In this document: positions 1-12,417 of the stretch, in pieces | Layout of the letters: the number at the start of each line of letters is the position of its first letter | Position numbering within the stretch: the first letter of the stretch is position 1 | Origin: Grammothele lineata | Taxonomy: Eukaryota; Basidiomycota; Agaricomycetes; Polyporales; Polyporaceae | Direction: 5' to 3' | Length of the DNA: 64,000 bases | Assembly: GCA_002150815.3 (NCBI GenBank) | Contig: NDFF03000007.1 | Coordinates: forward strand, 124,001-188,000 | The notes under the pieces: generated by a model | Told to the model about the DNA's origin: nothing | The model's input: only the letters and a program-made list of their open reading frames with translations | The model's database searches: none | Position numbers and translations under genes: made by a program

Positions 1-594
1 AGTAGAGCGGCTTGCGGATCTGGAGAAAATGAGTTCACAGGGGAGAAGTAGCCTGATAGGAGTGACGTACGGAGGGCAAGTCGTACTCGACCGAGAGGGC
101 TAATGCTTCCTCAGCGTCATCCGATCGGGCAAAGACTTCGTGCCCTGCAGGGAACAGCCGCTCGAGCTGTTTCCGCGCGCGGGTATGCACAGCGGGGAAG
201 CCGAGCTGTTTGTCCGAAGAGACGCGGAGGAGGGACGCGGCGCGGGCAAAGGGCGCGGTGTGGTCTAGAGGGCTTCACATGCCTCCATAACGCTCCTCGC
301 GCGACAGGCAGCGGGGCGGACTCACACATCGTGGTACATGTGTTCCAGCAGGACTTCCAGGTCCGCGCTCTTCACACTGAACTCTGCAGGGATTGGCATG
401 ACGGTGAGCCCATCGACGAGCTCGGCCTCCCCGCCAGAACTAGAAGGCGTGAGGGTGGGGAGGACGCGGGAATGGCGGTGGAGGAGGGAGCGATGAACTT
501 TGAAGAGCGTGTCCTGAGTGCGGAGGACGAGGGAGCCATCGTCGAGCCAAAATCTTTCGTGCCGTTTGAATGTTTTCTGGTCTGGCGAGGACAT
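1..594 (-). CDS. BTB/POZ domain protein, 3' end cut by window edge
   Basis: Three exons are visible on the minus strand: 594-326, 272-71 and 19 to beyond base 1, with introns 325-273 and 70-20 (both start GT, end AG, and keep frame). Exon 1 encodes a BTB core (RHERFWLDDGSLVLRTQDTL, then FKVHRSLLHRHS) and ends LLEHMYHDV. Exon 2 continues with PLDHTAPFARAASLLRVSS and FPAVHTRARKQLERLFP, as in the large mushroom family of BTB proteins; exon 3 begins IRKPLYY. Such proteins are putative Cullin-3 adaptors or transcription-linked scaffolds; no specific role can be read here. The start at 594 is the Met just before the BTB core. An upstream in-frame Met near 654 is possible, because a decayed copy near 16.3 kb keeps similarity upstream of 594. 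The gene is divergent from the Hsp20 gene. Confidence 0.82.
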
Positions 595-1033
595 GGCTGT
601 GACAGAGAGCGAGGGGAGCACTCGCCAGACTCGGGATGAGATCGATGACATACGCATTGCGGCGGGACAGCCGCGGCGGGCGCCTGAGCCACAGACGCGT
701 CGGGCGGCGACTTTCGCGCTCACCTGCTTCTGGCACGAGTCGGGCTCGAACCTCGCGCGTATTTGTGTCCCATCTCCTGGCGGAGCTGGCGTCTGTTCCC
801 CGGTCTTTCCCGGGCCCGCCACTGCGAGAGAGTCCTCCGACTCGTGCGCTGCCCATGTGTATGGTGTGTCCTTCGAAGGAACGACGCGCGCAAGTTCAAG
901 ATATATCCGGTCCGATGAAATTGAGGTTCAAGTATGGCGTTGCCCAGCCGCGAGCAGCTCAGATTCGACTGCTTTCCAGCCATTGGATCTTCATCTTCAC
1001 CACTAGCTACCCTCGGTCTCTCTCATAATCGCT
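595..1033. other. Divergent intergenic region (BTB / Hsp20)
   Basis: This 439-bp stretch separates two divergently read genes and should hold both promoters. Open frames here are overlapping shadows. I found no convincing TATA box or full heat-shock element; an imperfect TTCGAAGGAA at about 874-883 is the nearest thing to one. Confidence 0.5.
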
Positions 1034-1626
1034 ATGTCACTTGTTTCTTCCCTCTTCAACGACTCCTTCTTCTCAACCTTTGACCGCATGTTTGGCGAGG
1101 CCTTCGCACGTCGTGCCGGTGACCGCTAAGTCGCACAGCCCCAGTTCGCGAGCAACAACGTTGCGTCGCGTGTCCTCCGCCCAAGGCACGTCTTCAACCT
1201 ACCTCAGCCTTCGCACTTTGAGCGTTCTACTATCTCATTCTACAGGATGGACGTGCATGAGGACAAGGAGAAAAACTTCATCATCGCCACGGTTGAGCTG
1301 CCCGGCATCAGCAGGCAGGACGTGATCATCGACGTCCACAACAACCACCTCGCCGTCTCGGGCGAGACGAAACCGAAGTCCGACCGGGACGAGGACGGGT
1401 TCATCGTTCGGGAGCGTCGGCTCGGGCGGTTCTCGCGAACCCTGCCTACTCCTGAGGGCGTCATGGTACGTGGCACCTCGCACCAAGTTGTGTGTCACGC
1501 AGAACGCTGACGGGATTCTGCGTGCAGCCTGAAGAGATCAAGGCCGCGATGGAGAATGGGGTTCTGACAGTGTCGTACCCTCGTCACACTCCCCAGCAGC
1601 TCCCGAAGAAGATCGCTATTGCGTGA
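1034..1626 (+). pseudogene. Small heat-shock protein (Hsp20/alpha-crystallin) gene with an in-frame stop
   Basis: Reading through the stop, three exons (1034-1185, 1246-1465, 1528-1626) give a 156-residue Hsp20 of normal family length. The N-terminus is MSLVSSLFNDSFFSTFDRMF. The alpha-crystallin core follows (MDVHEDKEKNF, VELPGISRQDV, RRLGRFSRTLPTPEGV, MENGVLTVSYP) and the protein ends PKKIAIA. Family members are ATP-independent cytosolic chaperones that bind unfolding proteins. Codon 32 is TAA (1127-1129), while the same frame continues with family-like sequence (VAQPQF...VLRPRM), so the full-length product is interrupted. Intron 1 is GC-AG (AAG|GCACGT...TACAG); intron 2 is GT-AG. Re-initiation at the Met at 1247 could make a 110-residue core-only protein. 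It could be a recent pseudogene, a non-functional allele or a sequence error. Confidence 0.8.
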
Positions 1627-4600
1627 GCGGTGGCTCATAGCAATTGCAAGTCTTTCCCACCTCTGTCGGTCTCTGTAGCATAGTGTTCCTGCCTCTGTAT
1701 TTCTATCGCCAATGGCATGCGTTCATCCTTGACTGTTTAGCTGCCTTTTGAGAACATTTATTGAACTCTTGTTGTGTTGCGTCGTGAGACCTGACACTGT
1801 ACCAACCGTTACCGTATTACAGAACACGGCCCGCCCTTGCAATGGCTCCGAGTCGTCTCGTGGACAGAGCCGTCACAACTACGATTAGCCACTAACGCCT
1901 CCTCCCAATGCATTTTCGGTTTACTATGTGGTCGTCCTCTAAGTCAATGTGAGGCTCGTACAGAGAGTGCTCGTTCACGTCCCACGGTCACGATAGTATG
2001 CAGCCGCTGGGATTCTATATGAGCACCCGGTGTCCGATGTTCGTCGGAACGGCAGCAAAATGTCTCTGAAGAGCAAGTTAGTGTATGGAAACGACGCATA
2101 GATTCACACTGCGGATATCCACCCCGTCTGAGGACATCCGGACATTGTATCATATTGACGATGTATTCTCATTATGAACCTAGATCACGAAGCACTGGCA
2201 CAACTTGATCCCGACGCTGGGAGCTCAAAGTCCGGGCCTCGTGTGGCTCTGCCTCCACCACAAAAAACGTCCGTGTGCTGGCAGCACAAGCCTATTACAA
2301 ACATGCTTTTCACACTCGCTAATCTCACAATTGCGAAGGGTAAGAGCGACATGGTTCTATTCAGCATGGAATTAGAATAATCGGCAAACGTGTCGCCATT
2401 TTCCCTGCGTTGCTGTTGCCACACACACACGCCGTAGACTGTCCCCACATCTTGCGCACAAAACGTGCATCTGGAGGGCCCGCCCCGCTGTGGTACACAC
2501 GTGGAGCGGCTTACGGAGATGTTCACCTGCACTTGTCACCTCTTTATCTCCAATGCTGCGCACTTCAAGTTCGGGTTAGACCGTTCTAGCATCTCGATGT
2601 GACCCCCACAATTACAAAGGACACTCCACAAGCCGCGGCGGGCGGATATAACTTGAAGGTTTAATGTAATACTAGCAGAGGTATGAATCAATAAGGAGGG
2701 CCACGAGGCTATCGCATACCTTCTGTTCATAGCTCGTGCTGCTCATTTGCTCCCGACCCGGGGGAGGCTTTTGATAGATTATTCTTCGCTTCGATGTGAT
2801 TGAGCGGTCAAAGTTCCTGTATTATCTCAGAAAGGGTTCGTATACATAACCAACTCACCTTTATCTTGAACGCTCCTCTTCGCCGAATCAACGTTCGACT
2901 CCGCTGAGGCGAGTATACAGTGGACGGTCCGAGTCTGCGAGACCCAGACGGCCGTGTGGCTTACGTTGGAGAGGAGCGTAAATTTCCTCTCCGTGGCTCG
3001 CGGTGCGCTGGAGATCGGAGAGGATGTCGACTACCGTAATGCCGATACGGTAGCGATTGCCATTTGGCAACAACCGCAACCTGGGTAAGTACTGGAGGCG
3101 CTGTCAGTGGTACGCCGAACTAGACAGGGCGCTGACTCCAACACTACAGCAAATCGCGAATCGCAAGAAGAGACTAGTAGAGTGGTACTTACTCTGCTAA
3201 TGAGCACTGAGGTGGTGGTGTTGACTCGTAATCCTGTATGTGGTCCGAAATGCGCCATGGTCTGGCACTGCTCAGGCTCAGGCGGCATCCGCGCTGCCAG
3301 TGCCAGTGGGTCGCGGGCCGCGGCGCTGCTGGGCGTCACGTTCTTGACAGATCAGCGCATACTGACTCCAGACGCTGAGGCATGTGCATGAGGCCTGAGG
3401 CTTCGAAATAGGTCGAGCGTACTTACGTAGAAGAAGCAGTGAATCGCAAGATTTCGGACTCGTCGGAGCCGCATGAGGACCTCTGGCACGCTGCCTCGGC
3501 AGCGGGGTCGGACACGCGCCTGTGGCCACTGATATTTGTTTGTTTGTATTTGTAAAACTACTAATTCGGGTACGCGTCAGTGGCGGGGGCGCGCGTCAAT
3601 TTTGTATCTTTACAGCTCAGCACACGGAATTTGGATACCACATAACTATCTTAACTCCCTACCCCCCGTGGCTTTGCTTGCTAGCTAAAATGATAACTTC
3701 TCCTTTGCCTCACGCGCTCTTGCTCTTAAATCATCACCGAAATTCGGTTAGTGCCAGTGGCCCATCCACTGATCGCTGCGGCGGGTTCGGTGAAGCTGCC
3801 TGTCGGCGGCATGACCGCAGTGTAATGCATGATTCCGATAGATGCAAGCTCAGGCGCATACAGTTACGTTTCGTTCCGCTCTACCCTCGATCCTCTTCCT
3901 TCTCAGCGCTCAGTACCATCTATGGCGCTCGGTCGGATATCTAGAGCATTTCGACGAAGTTGTTCAAAGCCGCCGCCCACGAGCACTCAGGACTCCGCTC
4001 GCGAGGATTTTCACCTTTCCAACAACAGCACGACGTGTACAATACCCTTGGACGCCGTGTTAATTCGATTGAGAGTCATTGTGGCGCGGTCGTATTGTCC
4101 CTGCGATATCAAACCCATGTCTGGTCAGTCTGTCCCTATACAGGCAGCATGATGCGCCGGCAGGTCTACGTCTTACTGACAGTACGTGGTTTGCGCAGTT
4201 GCGGCGGTAGCGTGGCCGATATCACACATCCAGCGCCTTATAGTACCGAATCCCGGCTATTCGAGTCACAAGTGCACTTCGAACATACAGTTTTCCACCA
4301 CTTCCGAGACTATTCTGTAGGTAGTCGTGTATTAAAACGTTCCCCTGTATTAGTTACATCATTAATAGGCTACGTCAGGTGAATCTTGGTACCGGAAGGC
4401 CTGAAAGTCGAAGTTGAATGAAAGCCCGGAACTGCGTCCTAGGCGTCTGCCAACACCTGGACAACATCTTGAGGGTAAAGGAGATGCTTACGACGTAAAA
4501 GAGAGCAGCCACATTATCTGAGAGCGGGCCGTTAAAGTGGATTCACGTCCAACTTAGTTCACATTTTTTCCATCGGCTCACGCCGACACTCATAGGGTCT

Positions 4601-4821
4601 TCCGCCTGAGGCCCGCCGAGTTGGTCTAAACCTACCCCACCCCTTGACAAGCGAGGGACTGAAGGAGCATTCTGGTTGGTCACTGGCCACGTCGTCCGAG
4701 TATCGCACTCACCAATCGGCCGAGGAGAAAGAACATAAAATCCCTGAAGGGCAGCGGCACCACCAACAAGCGTCGGCTTCGTTCGTTATTTTCCCTCTCT
4801 CACTTCTCTAGTTCGCACAAG
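1627..4821. other. Gene-poor 3.2-kb interval
   Basis: No recognisable gene. The only gene-like segment is a plus-strand open stretch at about 2887-3089 that ends in a good donor (CCTG|GTAAGT at about 3086-3091). Its translation (including VWLTLERSVNF and NADTVAIAIWQQ) matches nothing I know. The rest is short overlapping frames with no splice logic. The last 100 bp are the P450 promoter. Confidence 0.5.
4711..4740 (+). promoter_or_regulatory. Putative core promoter of the P450 gene
   Basis: A CCAAT box (ACCAATCGG, about 4711-4719) and an AT-rich CATAAAA (4734-4740) lie 80-110 bp upstream of the P450 ATG, with a pyrimidine-rich stretch between them and the ATG, as in many fungal promoters. 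This is inferred from position and motif only. Confidence 0.4.
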
Positions 4822-7222
4822 ATGCCTTCCCAGTTGCTGTTGTCAGGATGGCTCCTCGCTCTAGTAACGGCTGCAGTGGTGTGGAAGTACTTCAAGCAGC
4901 TCCTGCTTAGCTCCCCCATTGACAACGTTCCTGGGCCTCAAGCCGACTCACTGATTTACGGTGAGTTGCGGATGATATAGGCTCGGCCATAAACACAGGC
5001 ACAAGCACGTTATTTACCTCTTCATCTCAGGGAGTCTTAAGACGCTTCTACACAAGCGCGAGGGTTGGGGCTTCCTTCAAAATATGACGGAATCATACCC
5101 CGGGGTTGCGGGGCTTCGAGGACCACTTGGTGTACGTCTTATGGCAACTCTTCGTGAGAGTCCCCAGAGTACACTGACATGTCTTGTACGGACCCAGCAT
5201 AGGATGCTCTACGTCTGGGACCCTGTCGCCCTGCATGCCATACTCATCAAAGAGCCGTATGTATACGAAGAGCCCGAGTGGTTTGTCGTGTACGCGTCCT
5301 TTGTATTTCTGATAGACCGTTCCGGTTTCATGATTGGCACAATACAGATATAGCAAGATCCGTTTCGGCCCCGGTCTTCTCTCTACGCTTGGTGCGCTGC
5401 CTATTTAGCCCGTTCGAGCTACTTTCTAATTGGCAGTGAATCATCCTCTTTCGGCCCTTCGACCATTTTAATTCCATCCTACCGTGTATATAGGAGAGGG
5501 TCATCGTCGGCAACGCAAGATGCTCAACCCGGTCTTTTCGACTGCCCACATGCGTCACGTGGCCCCAATCTGCAATGAAGTCTGCGGCCGACTTCAAACT
5601 GTGCTCGTACAACGTGTCGGCGTCGAGCCGATCATATTAGACATGCTGGAGTGGATGGGTCGTACCTCGCTCGAGCTGATCGGCCAAGCGGGCCTCGGAC
5701 ACTCGTTCGATCCCCTCGTTGCAGACTCTTCCGACGAGTTTGCGACGCTCATGAAGACGCAGAGGTGTGCCCATTGATTGTCGTCAGGCGATCTATGGAA
5801 TTACTGAACGCCTCCTTCCGTCCTTAACACAATCATACAACGTAACAGCCCAGCCGTCGCAACGCTGAATCACCTCCACCGCTTTCTTCCGTATATCCCC
5901 ACCTTCAGTCCGCCTGCGCTTCAGCGGAAACTCGTAGAGCTCATCCCGCACGAAGGCGTGCAGCGGATGAAGACCTTCGTAGACGGCATAAAGCGAGAGA
6001 GCGAGAAGATCTATCGCGCCAAGCTGGATGCCCTCTCCCAGGGGAATGAGGCGGTAACGCAGCAAGTTGGGGAGGGAAAAGACGTGTTAAGCATTCTCGG
6101 TGAGCGCTCTTATTCAATCGGGACACGGTCATATACTCATTCCGAATGGTTGCAGTACGCGCCAACCTAAACGCCGCTGGGGAGGATAAGCTCCCCGAGG
6201 AAGAGATCATCGCGCAGATCGGGTACGCCGTTACCTGGCTCGTTCGAAAGAGGTGGCATCAAGCAGCATGCTGACGCCACCCATAGAACGATCATCTTTG
6301 CTGGAATGGACTCGACCTCAAACGGGCTGTCGGCAATTCTTTTTCTCTTGGGAGATCACTTGAAGGTGCAGCAGCGACTGCGCGAGGAGATTCTTGCCGC
6401 GCTTGACGGCCGCGACACGCTCGATTACGATGAGCTCTTCGCGTTGCCGTATCTTGACGCTGTCTGCCGGGAGACGCTTAGGTTATTCGCGCCGGTTACG
6501 CAGACCTTCCGCGAGTCAGTCTTAGTTTTTGGCACTTGCACTGTCGAATACCTATGTATCTGTGCTCACCTTTGAACCGTAGGACGCGGAAGGACACTGT
6601 CCTTCCCCTCTCTGCCCCAATCCGTGGCCGAGACGGAAAGATGCTGGACTCCCTCTTCGTCCCGAAGGGCACTGCCATAGGAATCGGCATGCTCTCTGCC
6701 AACCAGCACAAGGCTCTCTGGGGAGAAGACGCTCTCGAGTGGAAGCCCGAGAGGTGGCTCGAGCCCCTACCTGAAAGCGTCACTAGCGCGAAGATGCCTG
6801 GGGTGTATTCCAACTTGTGAGCGTCCATATATGCGAGTGACCTTTGGATACAGCTGTTAGAAACTCACGTCTGGTTATTCTAGAATGACCTTTTCTGGCG
6901 GAGGCAGATCATGCATGTGAGTATCGGCGTTAACGATGGGTTTATGATGTGGACGTTGACAATCTCGACCTTTAGCGGCTTTCAGTTCTCTCAGCTAGGG
7001 ATGAGTAAGTATTGTCCTCTTGAGTCATAATGTATGAACGGTGCTCATACCAGCTATGCTTCAGAGTCCATCCTATGCGTATTGCTGTCGAAGTTCACGT
7101 TCTCGCCATCCGGGAAGAAGATCACTTGGAACTTGTCAAACTTCCGCTTCCCGACGGTGGAGAATGGGTCGAAAGCGATGATGCCGATGAAGGTGGCCTT
7201 GTACCGGCCTGATTCTGCGTGA
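4822..7222 (+). CDS. Cytochrome P450 monooxygenase (553 aa, 12 exons)
   Basis: Exons: 4822-4960, 5031-5131, 5198-5289, 5348-5391, 5494-5764, 5849-6099, 6156-6222, 6287-6514, 6583-6816, 6884-6916, 6976-7008 and 7054-7222. All phases agree and the sum is 553 codons plus stop. The N-terminus has one hydrophobic anchor (SGWLLALVTAAVVW), implying an ER membrane protein. Family landmarks: EHRRQRKMLNPVFS-like helix C (here GHRRQRKMLNPVFS), I-helix oxygen-binding AGMDSTSN, K-helix ETLR, PERW, and heme loop FSGGGRSCIGFQ with the axial Cys. The heme loop is split over exons 10 and 11, each 33 nt. These enzymes use NADPH reductase and O2 to hydroxylate hydrophobic substrates. In wood-decay fungi the family is large and serves xenobiotic and secondary metabolism. 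Substrate and CYP family cannot be assigned by eye. No other biosynthetic gene is adjacent. Confidence 0.92.
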
Positions 7223-7655
7223 AATACTCTACGCTCGAGCTCAATGAACATTCGTTCATCTCAGGCTAAGCGGCCGGAATGAAGAGACGTATAGCGGCGG
7301 AAGAGAATTGATAAGTAGCTGAGAATTAGTAGAATCGACAGTTCATATGTAAACATCTTGTTACGCTTCCTAGAAATGAACGATCAGATCCAGAGAGACG
7401 AGGATGGACGTACATAAACTTGTGCGTGAGGTGTTGGTGAGGTGACCAGGAACTACTAGCAGTGGCCGTCGAGGCGATGTGCCAGGGCCAATACGGCGGG
7501 GCAAGGCTAAAGGCGAGCGCCTTTATTGGGTCATGTGACTCTGATGATGAGCGCCTAAACACGGACGCGTCGCGCTTCGCGCTCATGTGCGCTCGCCTCT
7601 CAGGCTTGACTAGCCACCATCATCCCTCTCACTCATCCTCCACGCCGCTGCCACC
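7223..7655. other. Intergenic, P450 3' flank and SMC1 promoter
   Basis: No gene seen. A long open frame from 7462 runs into SMC1 exon 1 in another frame and is a shadow. The SMC1 start is set in a good context (CCACCATGC). Confidence 0.5.
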
Positions 7656-10600
7656 ATGCCGCTCGTGCGGATTGAGGTTTGCGACTTCAAGTCCTACCGC
7701 GGCCACCAGGTCGTCGGGCCCTTCCGCCACTTCACCTCCGTCATCGGCCCCAATGGTGCAGGCAAGTCCAATCTCATGGACGCCATCTCTTTCGTCCTTG
7801 GGGTCAAATCAGCGCAACTACGGTCTAGCCAGCTTAAAGACCTCGTATACCGCGGCCGGAGACTCGCTCGGAATCCTGACGGGGAGGACGGTGGGCAAGC
7901 GCAGCCGGAGGAGGACGACGATGAGGGAGAGGGCGAGGGCGAGGGTACCGCGAAGAAGGCCTGGGTCCTCGCCGTGTACGAAGACGCGGACAAGAAGTTC
8001 TGGAAGTTTCAGCGAACGTGAGTCCCCCCTTTTCTCTAGCAAGACACGTCCTTCATGCGGCGCAGGATCTCGACCACTGGCGCGTCCGAGTACAAGCTCA
8101 ACAACCGCGTCGTCACCTACGCGTCCTACAACGATGCCCTCATCCGGCATAACATCCTCGTCAAGGCCAAGAACTTCCTCGTCTTCCAGGGCGACGTCGA
8201 AGCTGTCGCATCCCAGTCTCCCCGCGAGCTCGCGCGGCTCGTCGACCAGATCTCAGGCTCGCTCGAACTTGCTCCAGATTACGAGAAGGCGAAGGAAGCA
8301 CTGGAGCGGGCGACGGAGAACGCGACGTTCAACTTTACGAAGCGGCGGGGCATCGCAGGGGAGATCAAACAGTACAAGGACCAGAAGTCCGAGGCAGAGC
8401 GCTTCGAGAATATGGTCAAGGACCGGGTGCGTCTCTTGACCACCCTCCCCCTCTTAGTGTCCTGAAAGTTCTTCTAGGACAAGCTTGTGTTGCAACGCAT
8501 CCTGTGCAAGCTGTACCACATCCAACAATCCCTCGACGAGCACGCGCAGGCGATTAGGGAGCAAAACCGTGCGCTCGTCGGGCTCCGGCAAGAACAGCGC
8601 AGACATGAGAAAGCACTCGAGGACGCGCGGGCAGAGCAGGCGAAGGCGCGCGGGGTGGTCATGCAGAAGGAGAAGCGGATCAAGAAGGCAGAGAAGGCGC
8701 TCGAGCTCAAGGTGCGCCCGTTTTCGTTCGTCTGTCGCGCATATAGTCCACTCTGACGGGACGGAGCGGGGCAGAGGCCAGACATCGTGCGTATCGAGGC
8801 GCAGATCAAGCACGCGGAGAGGAAGCGGGAGAAGGCGGAGCAGGAGCTGCAGAGGCTTGTGCAAACGGAGAGCGAGCAGAAGGCGAAGTTACAAGGGTAC
8901 GAGCGGGACCTAGAGACCGTAAAGCGGGCTGCGAATCAGGCACAAGGTGAGTCCCTCGGGAAGGACTGTAGATGACGGCTGACAGTGGTGCGGCAGAGGC
9001 GCAGAGGAGGGCGGCGCAGAACAACCTGGCTCTGAGTGAGGAGTCATTGGAGGAGTACCGACGCCTGTATGTGCCCTTGTTTTATTCACCGAGGCTGCGC
9101 TCACGGGCATTTCGAGCAGGAAAGCATCCACGAGCGTGCTCGCGGTGGATGAGCGACAGTCACTGGACACACTCACGCGAGACGAGAAGACGGCGTCGCG
9201 AACGCTCGCGCAACTCAAGGACAAGCACGAGCAGTTGACCCAGAAGCGTGAGAAGCTCGCCGAGGAAGAGCGTACGCAGACGAACAAGAAGTCCGAGGTG
9301 CGTGCGCGCCGTGTATGTCGACCAATCAATCACGCCACTCACGCCGCGCTTGCAGCTTGAGACCAAGGTCGCGGAGCTGTCCGACGAGCTCAAGCGCGCA
9401 AGGCAGGAGCACGACAATCAGCAATCCGAGAAGATCCGCATCGAGTGCGTTCTCTCCAAGCTGCCCTTGCTTATGCCACCCCTGACGCCCATCTAGGCAG
9501 CTCGAGAAAGAAACGAACGAGAAGTTAGTCGATGTCTACGAGAAGCTGACCCAAGCCGGTGTCGACCAGCACGAGTCAGCCCGCGAGGCACGCCTCAAAG
9601 AAACCCTCGCCGCACTGCAGCGCCTCTTCCCTGGGGTCCGCGGGCGCGTCATCGACTGCTGCAAGCCCACGCAGCGCAAGTACGACACCGCAGTCGCCGT
9701 CGTGCTGGGGCGAAACATGGACGCGATCGTCGTCGACGAGGAGAAGACGGCGATCGACTGCATTGAGTACATGCGCACGCAGCGCGCCGGGCAGGCGACG
9801 TTCATTCCCCTCGACACGATCCAGGTGAAGCCAATCAACGACAAGTTCAGGGCGTTCGCGAAGGGCGCGAGGTTGGCCGTCGACGTCATCACGTTCGAGC
9901 CGGTCGTGGAGCGGGCGATGCACCATGCGTGCGGGAACGCGCTGGTGTGCGACTCGATGGACGTTGCGCGGTTTGTGTGCTATGAGAAGGGGCAGGAGGT
10001 CAAGGGTGCGTTCTCTCGCTTCTCCCTGGGGGTGGGTGCTGATGAGACTCGCGACGACAGTGGTGACGCTGGACGGGACGATCATCCACAAGAGCGGACT
10101 GATCACGGGCGGACGGAGCTCGCAGCAGAGCGGGAAGAAGTGGGAGGAGAAGGACGTGCAGGGCCTGCACCGGGTGCGAGACAAGCTGATGGCGGACCTG
10201 CTGGAGCTGAGCAAGTCGAAGCCGCGCGGGAAGGAAAGCGAGGTGCTCCTGGCGGAGATCACGCGCCTCGAGAGCGCGCTTGCGGTTGCGCGCGACGACT
10301 TGGTGCGTTTCCGTTTGGGAGGCTTGAATGGCACCGGATAGCTGATTGTCATGTAGAGGGCGTGTAGTGCGAAGCTGAGCGGAGTCAAGGACGAGCTGAA
10401 GCACCTCGACCGGGAGATCCGTCAAGTCCAGCCCGAGCTCCGCAAGGTCCGTACATCCCCGCTCCCTTGCTCGCATGTCACTAACGCCAGCCCACCCTGT
10501 ACCTCCAGGCGCAATCAGCGTACAATACGGTCAAGGGCAAAGTCGACGCGCTCGCGGCGGTGATCAACGCGGCCGAGGACGACGTCTTCGCTGATTTCTG

Positions 10601-12417
10601 CCGGGAGATCCGCGTCGAGAACATCCGCGAGTTCGAGGCGCGCCAGCTCAAGCTCGCGCAGGCCGAGAGCGAAGCGCGCTTGCAGTTCGACACGCAGATC
10701 GCGCGGCTGACACACGCGTACGTTGTCGTCGTTCGTGTTGTCGGGTTCGCGAGGGCCAGGGCTTACCGCTTCCATGTCGTAGATTGCAATTTGCGAAGGA
10801 ACAGCTGGAAATGACGCAAGAGCGTACGGTTACCTACCGCGAGATGATCAGCACCGAGACCGCGAATCTTTCTACGCTCGAGGGAGAGCGCGTCGAGGCG
10901 CAGGCGGAGATCGCTGAGGCCGAGGAGGCGATCACCGTGTTGCAGGAGGAGATGAAGGAAGCCGGAGAGGAGATGGAGGAGCGGACGAAGCGGGTGGACG
11001 AGGCGAAGAAGACGGCGGGGCGGGCAGGGAAGGTGCTGGACCAGGCTGTGAAAGAGGTCGCGACGCACGTGAGTAGTCCTTTCTACAAGGATCGTGGAAG
11101 GAGGAGAGGTACTGACGGTAGTGGATATAGAACGACGAGATCGAGAAACTTGGGCTAGAACGGTCTGCGATCTACCGGAAGTGCAGGCTTGAGGAGATTA
11201 AGCTGCCTCTTATCGCGGGTAATTTGAAAAACGTTCCAATGGAGGAGGTACTGCCGTCTTCTCATTCGCCGTCATGGTAGAAGCTGACGTGTGTCACCAG
11301 AATCTGCGCGACGAAGTCGCAATGGACGTCGATGAGGATGAAGAGAGCACGCAGCGTGTGAAGCGCGTGCCCGACTACGGTATCGAGGTCGACTTCGACC
11401 GCCTCAAAGACGGCTACCGCGACGTAAGCCTCCCACCTCTCCCTGCGCCACAAACGTACCCACTGACAACCGATGAGCAGGGTGACCCAGCAGAGACGCT
11501 CAAAGAGATCGACGAGGCGATCGGCACGCTCGCGCAGGAGATCGAGCAGATGGCGCCGAACCTCAAGGCAATCGACCGGCTAGACGACGTCGAGGCGAAG
11601 CTGATGGAGACTGAGAAGGAGGCAGACAAGGCGCGCAAGGACTCGAAGAACGCTAGGGATCAGTTCAACGAGATCAAGCGGAAGAGGTGCGCACCGTCTC
11701 TACTCCATGGTTCACTTGTGTCAGCGGTGTGCTGACGCGGGATGCAGATGTGAACTATTCAACAAGGCGTACAACCATATCTCGGACCGGATCGATAAGG
11801 TGTATAAGGACCTTACGAAGGGCAAGATGGCACCGACCGGTGGTGTTGCCTACCTCACGTTGGAAGACAGCGAGGTACGACTCACGTAGTTCTTGGATGA
11901 TACTGTATGGCATACTGATGTGAATTCATAGGAACCGTACACAGCGGGTATCAAGTACCACGCGATGCCTCCCATGAAGCGTTTCCGGGACATGGAGCAA
12001 TTGTCTGGTGGTGAAAAGACAATAGCCGCTCTCGCGTTGCTCTTCGCCATCCACAGGTCCGTCGCGCCTTCCGTCGACATATTCGCAATAGTGTGCTCAC
12101 GTCGATACGTTGCGTCAATAGCTATCAGCCGTCGCCGTTCTTCGTGCTCGACGAGGTCGACGCGGCACTGGACAACACGAACGTGGCCAAGATCGCTAAC
12201 TACATCCGCCTGCACGCGTCGGAGACGTTCCAGTTCATCGTAATCAGCTTGAAGGGCTCGCTCTACGAGCGCAGCAACTCCCTCGTCGGCATATACCGCG
12301 ACCAAGACGTGAACAGTTCACGGACGCTGACGCTAGACGTAAGTCCTTTCGCGAAATTGCTACCACCAATATCGTGCTGACGAGTTAATTGTGCAGTTGA
12401 CGCAGTACGACGACTGA
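7656..12417 (+). CDS. SMC1: Cohesin subunit SMC1 (structural maintenance of chromosomes 1)
   Basis: A complete SMC ATPase over many exons with short introns. The start is [16 protein letters not shown]. Walker A is GPNGAGKSN (about residues 32-40). After an acidic insert (about 90-110) comes the head segment [15 protein letters not shown], an SMC1 hallmark. Long coiled coil follows (8.3-9.5 kb), then the hinge ([40 protein letters not shown]; 9.6-10.0 kb), HKSGLITGG, and the return coiled coil (10.1-11.9 kb). The C-terminal head has the ABC signature LSGGEKT (about 12.0 kb) and Walker [13 protein letters not shown] (about 12.14 kb), ending LTQYDD. SMC1 pairs with SMC3 and kleisin to form the cohesin ring for sister-chromatid cohesion, repair and loop extrusion in the nucleus. 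Exon 1 is 7656-8018; the other boundaries follow GT-AG introns of about 45-70 nt, except one GC-less-clear site near 12.3 kb. This is the best single-copy anchor for placing the species. Confidence 0.95.

Noticed and set aside
3031..3339. Minus-strand frame with RVNTTTSVLISR, similar to the NTTTS stretch of the thioesterases
   Set aside because: Match is only five or six residues and no other thioesterase exon is nearby.
7462..8439. 325-codon plus-strand open frame, Ser/Arg-rich
   Set aside because: It overlaps SMC1 exons 1-2 in another frame; composition is that of an antiphase shadow of GC-rich coding sequence.
9576..10388. 270-codon minus-strand open frame
   Set aside because: Antisense shadow of the SMC1 hinge and coiled-coil exons; no family features or splice logic.
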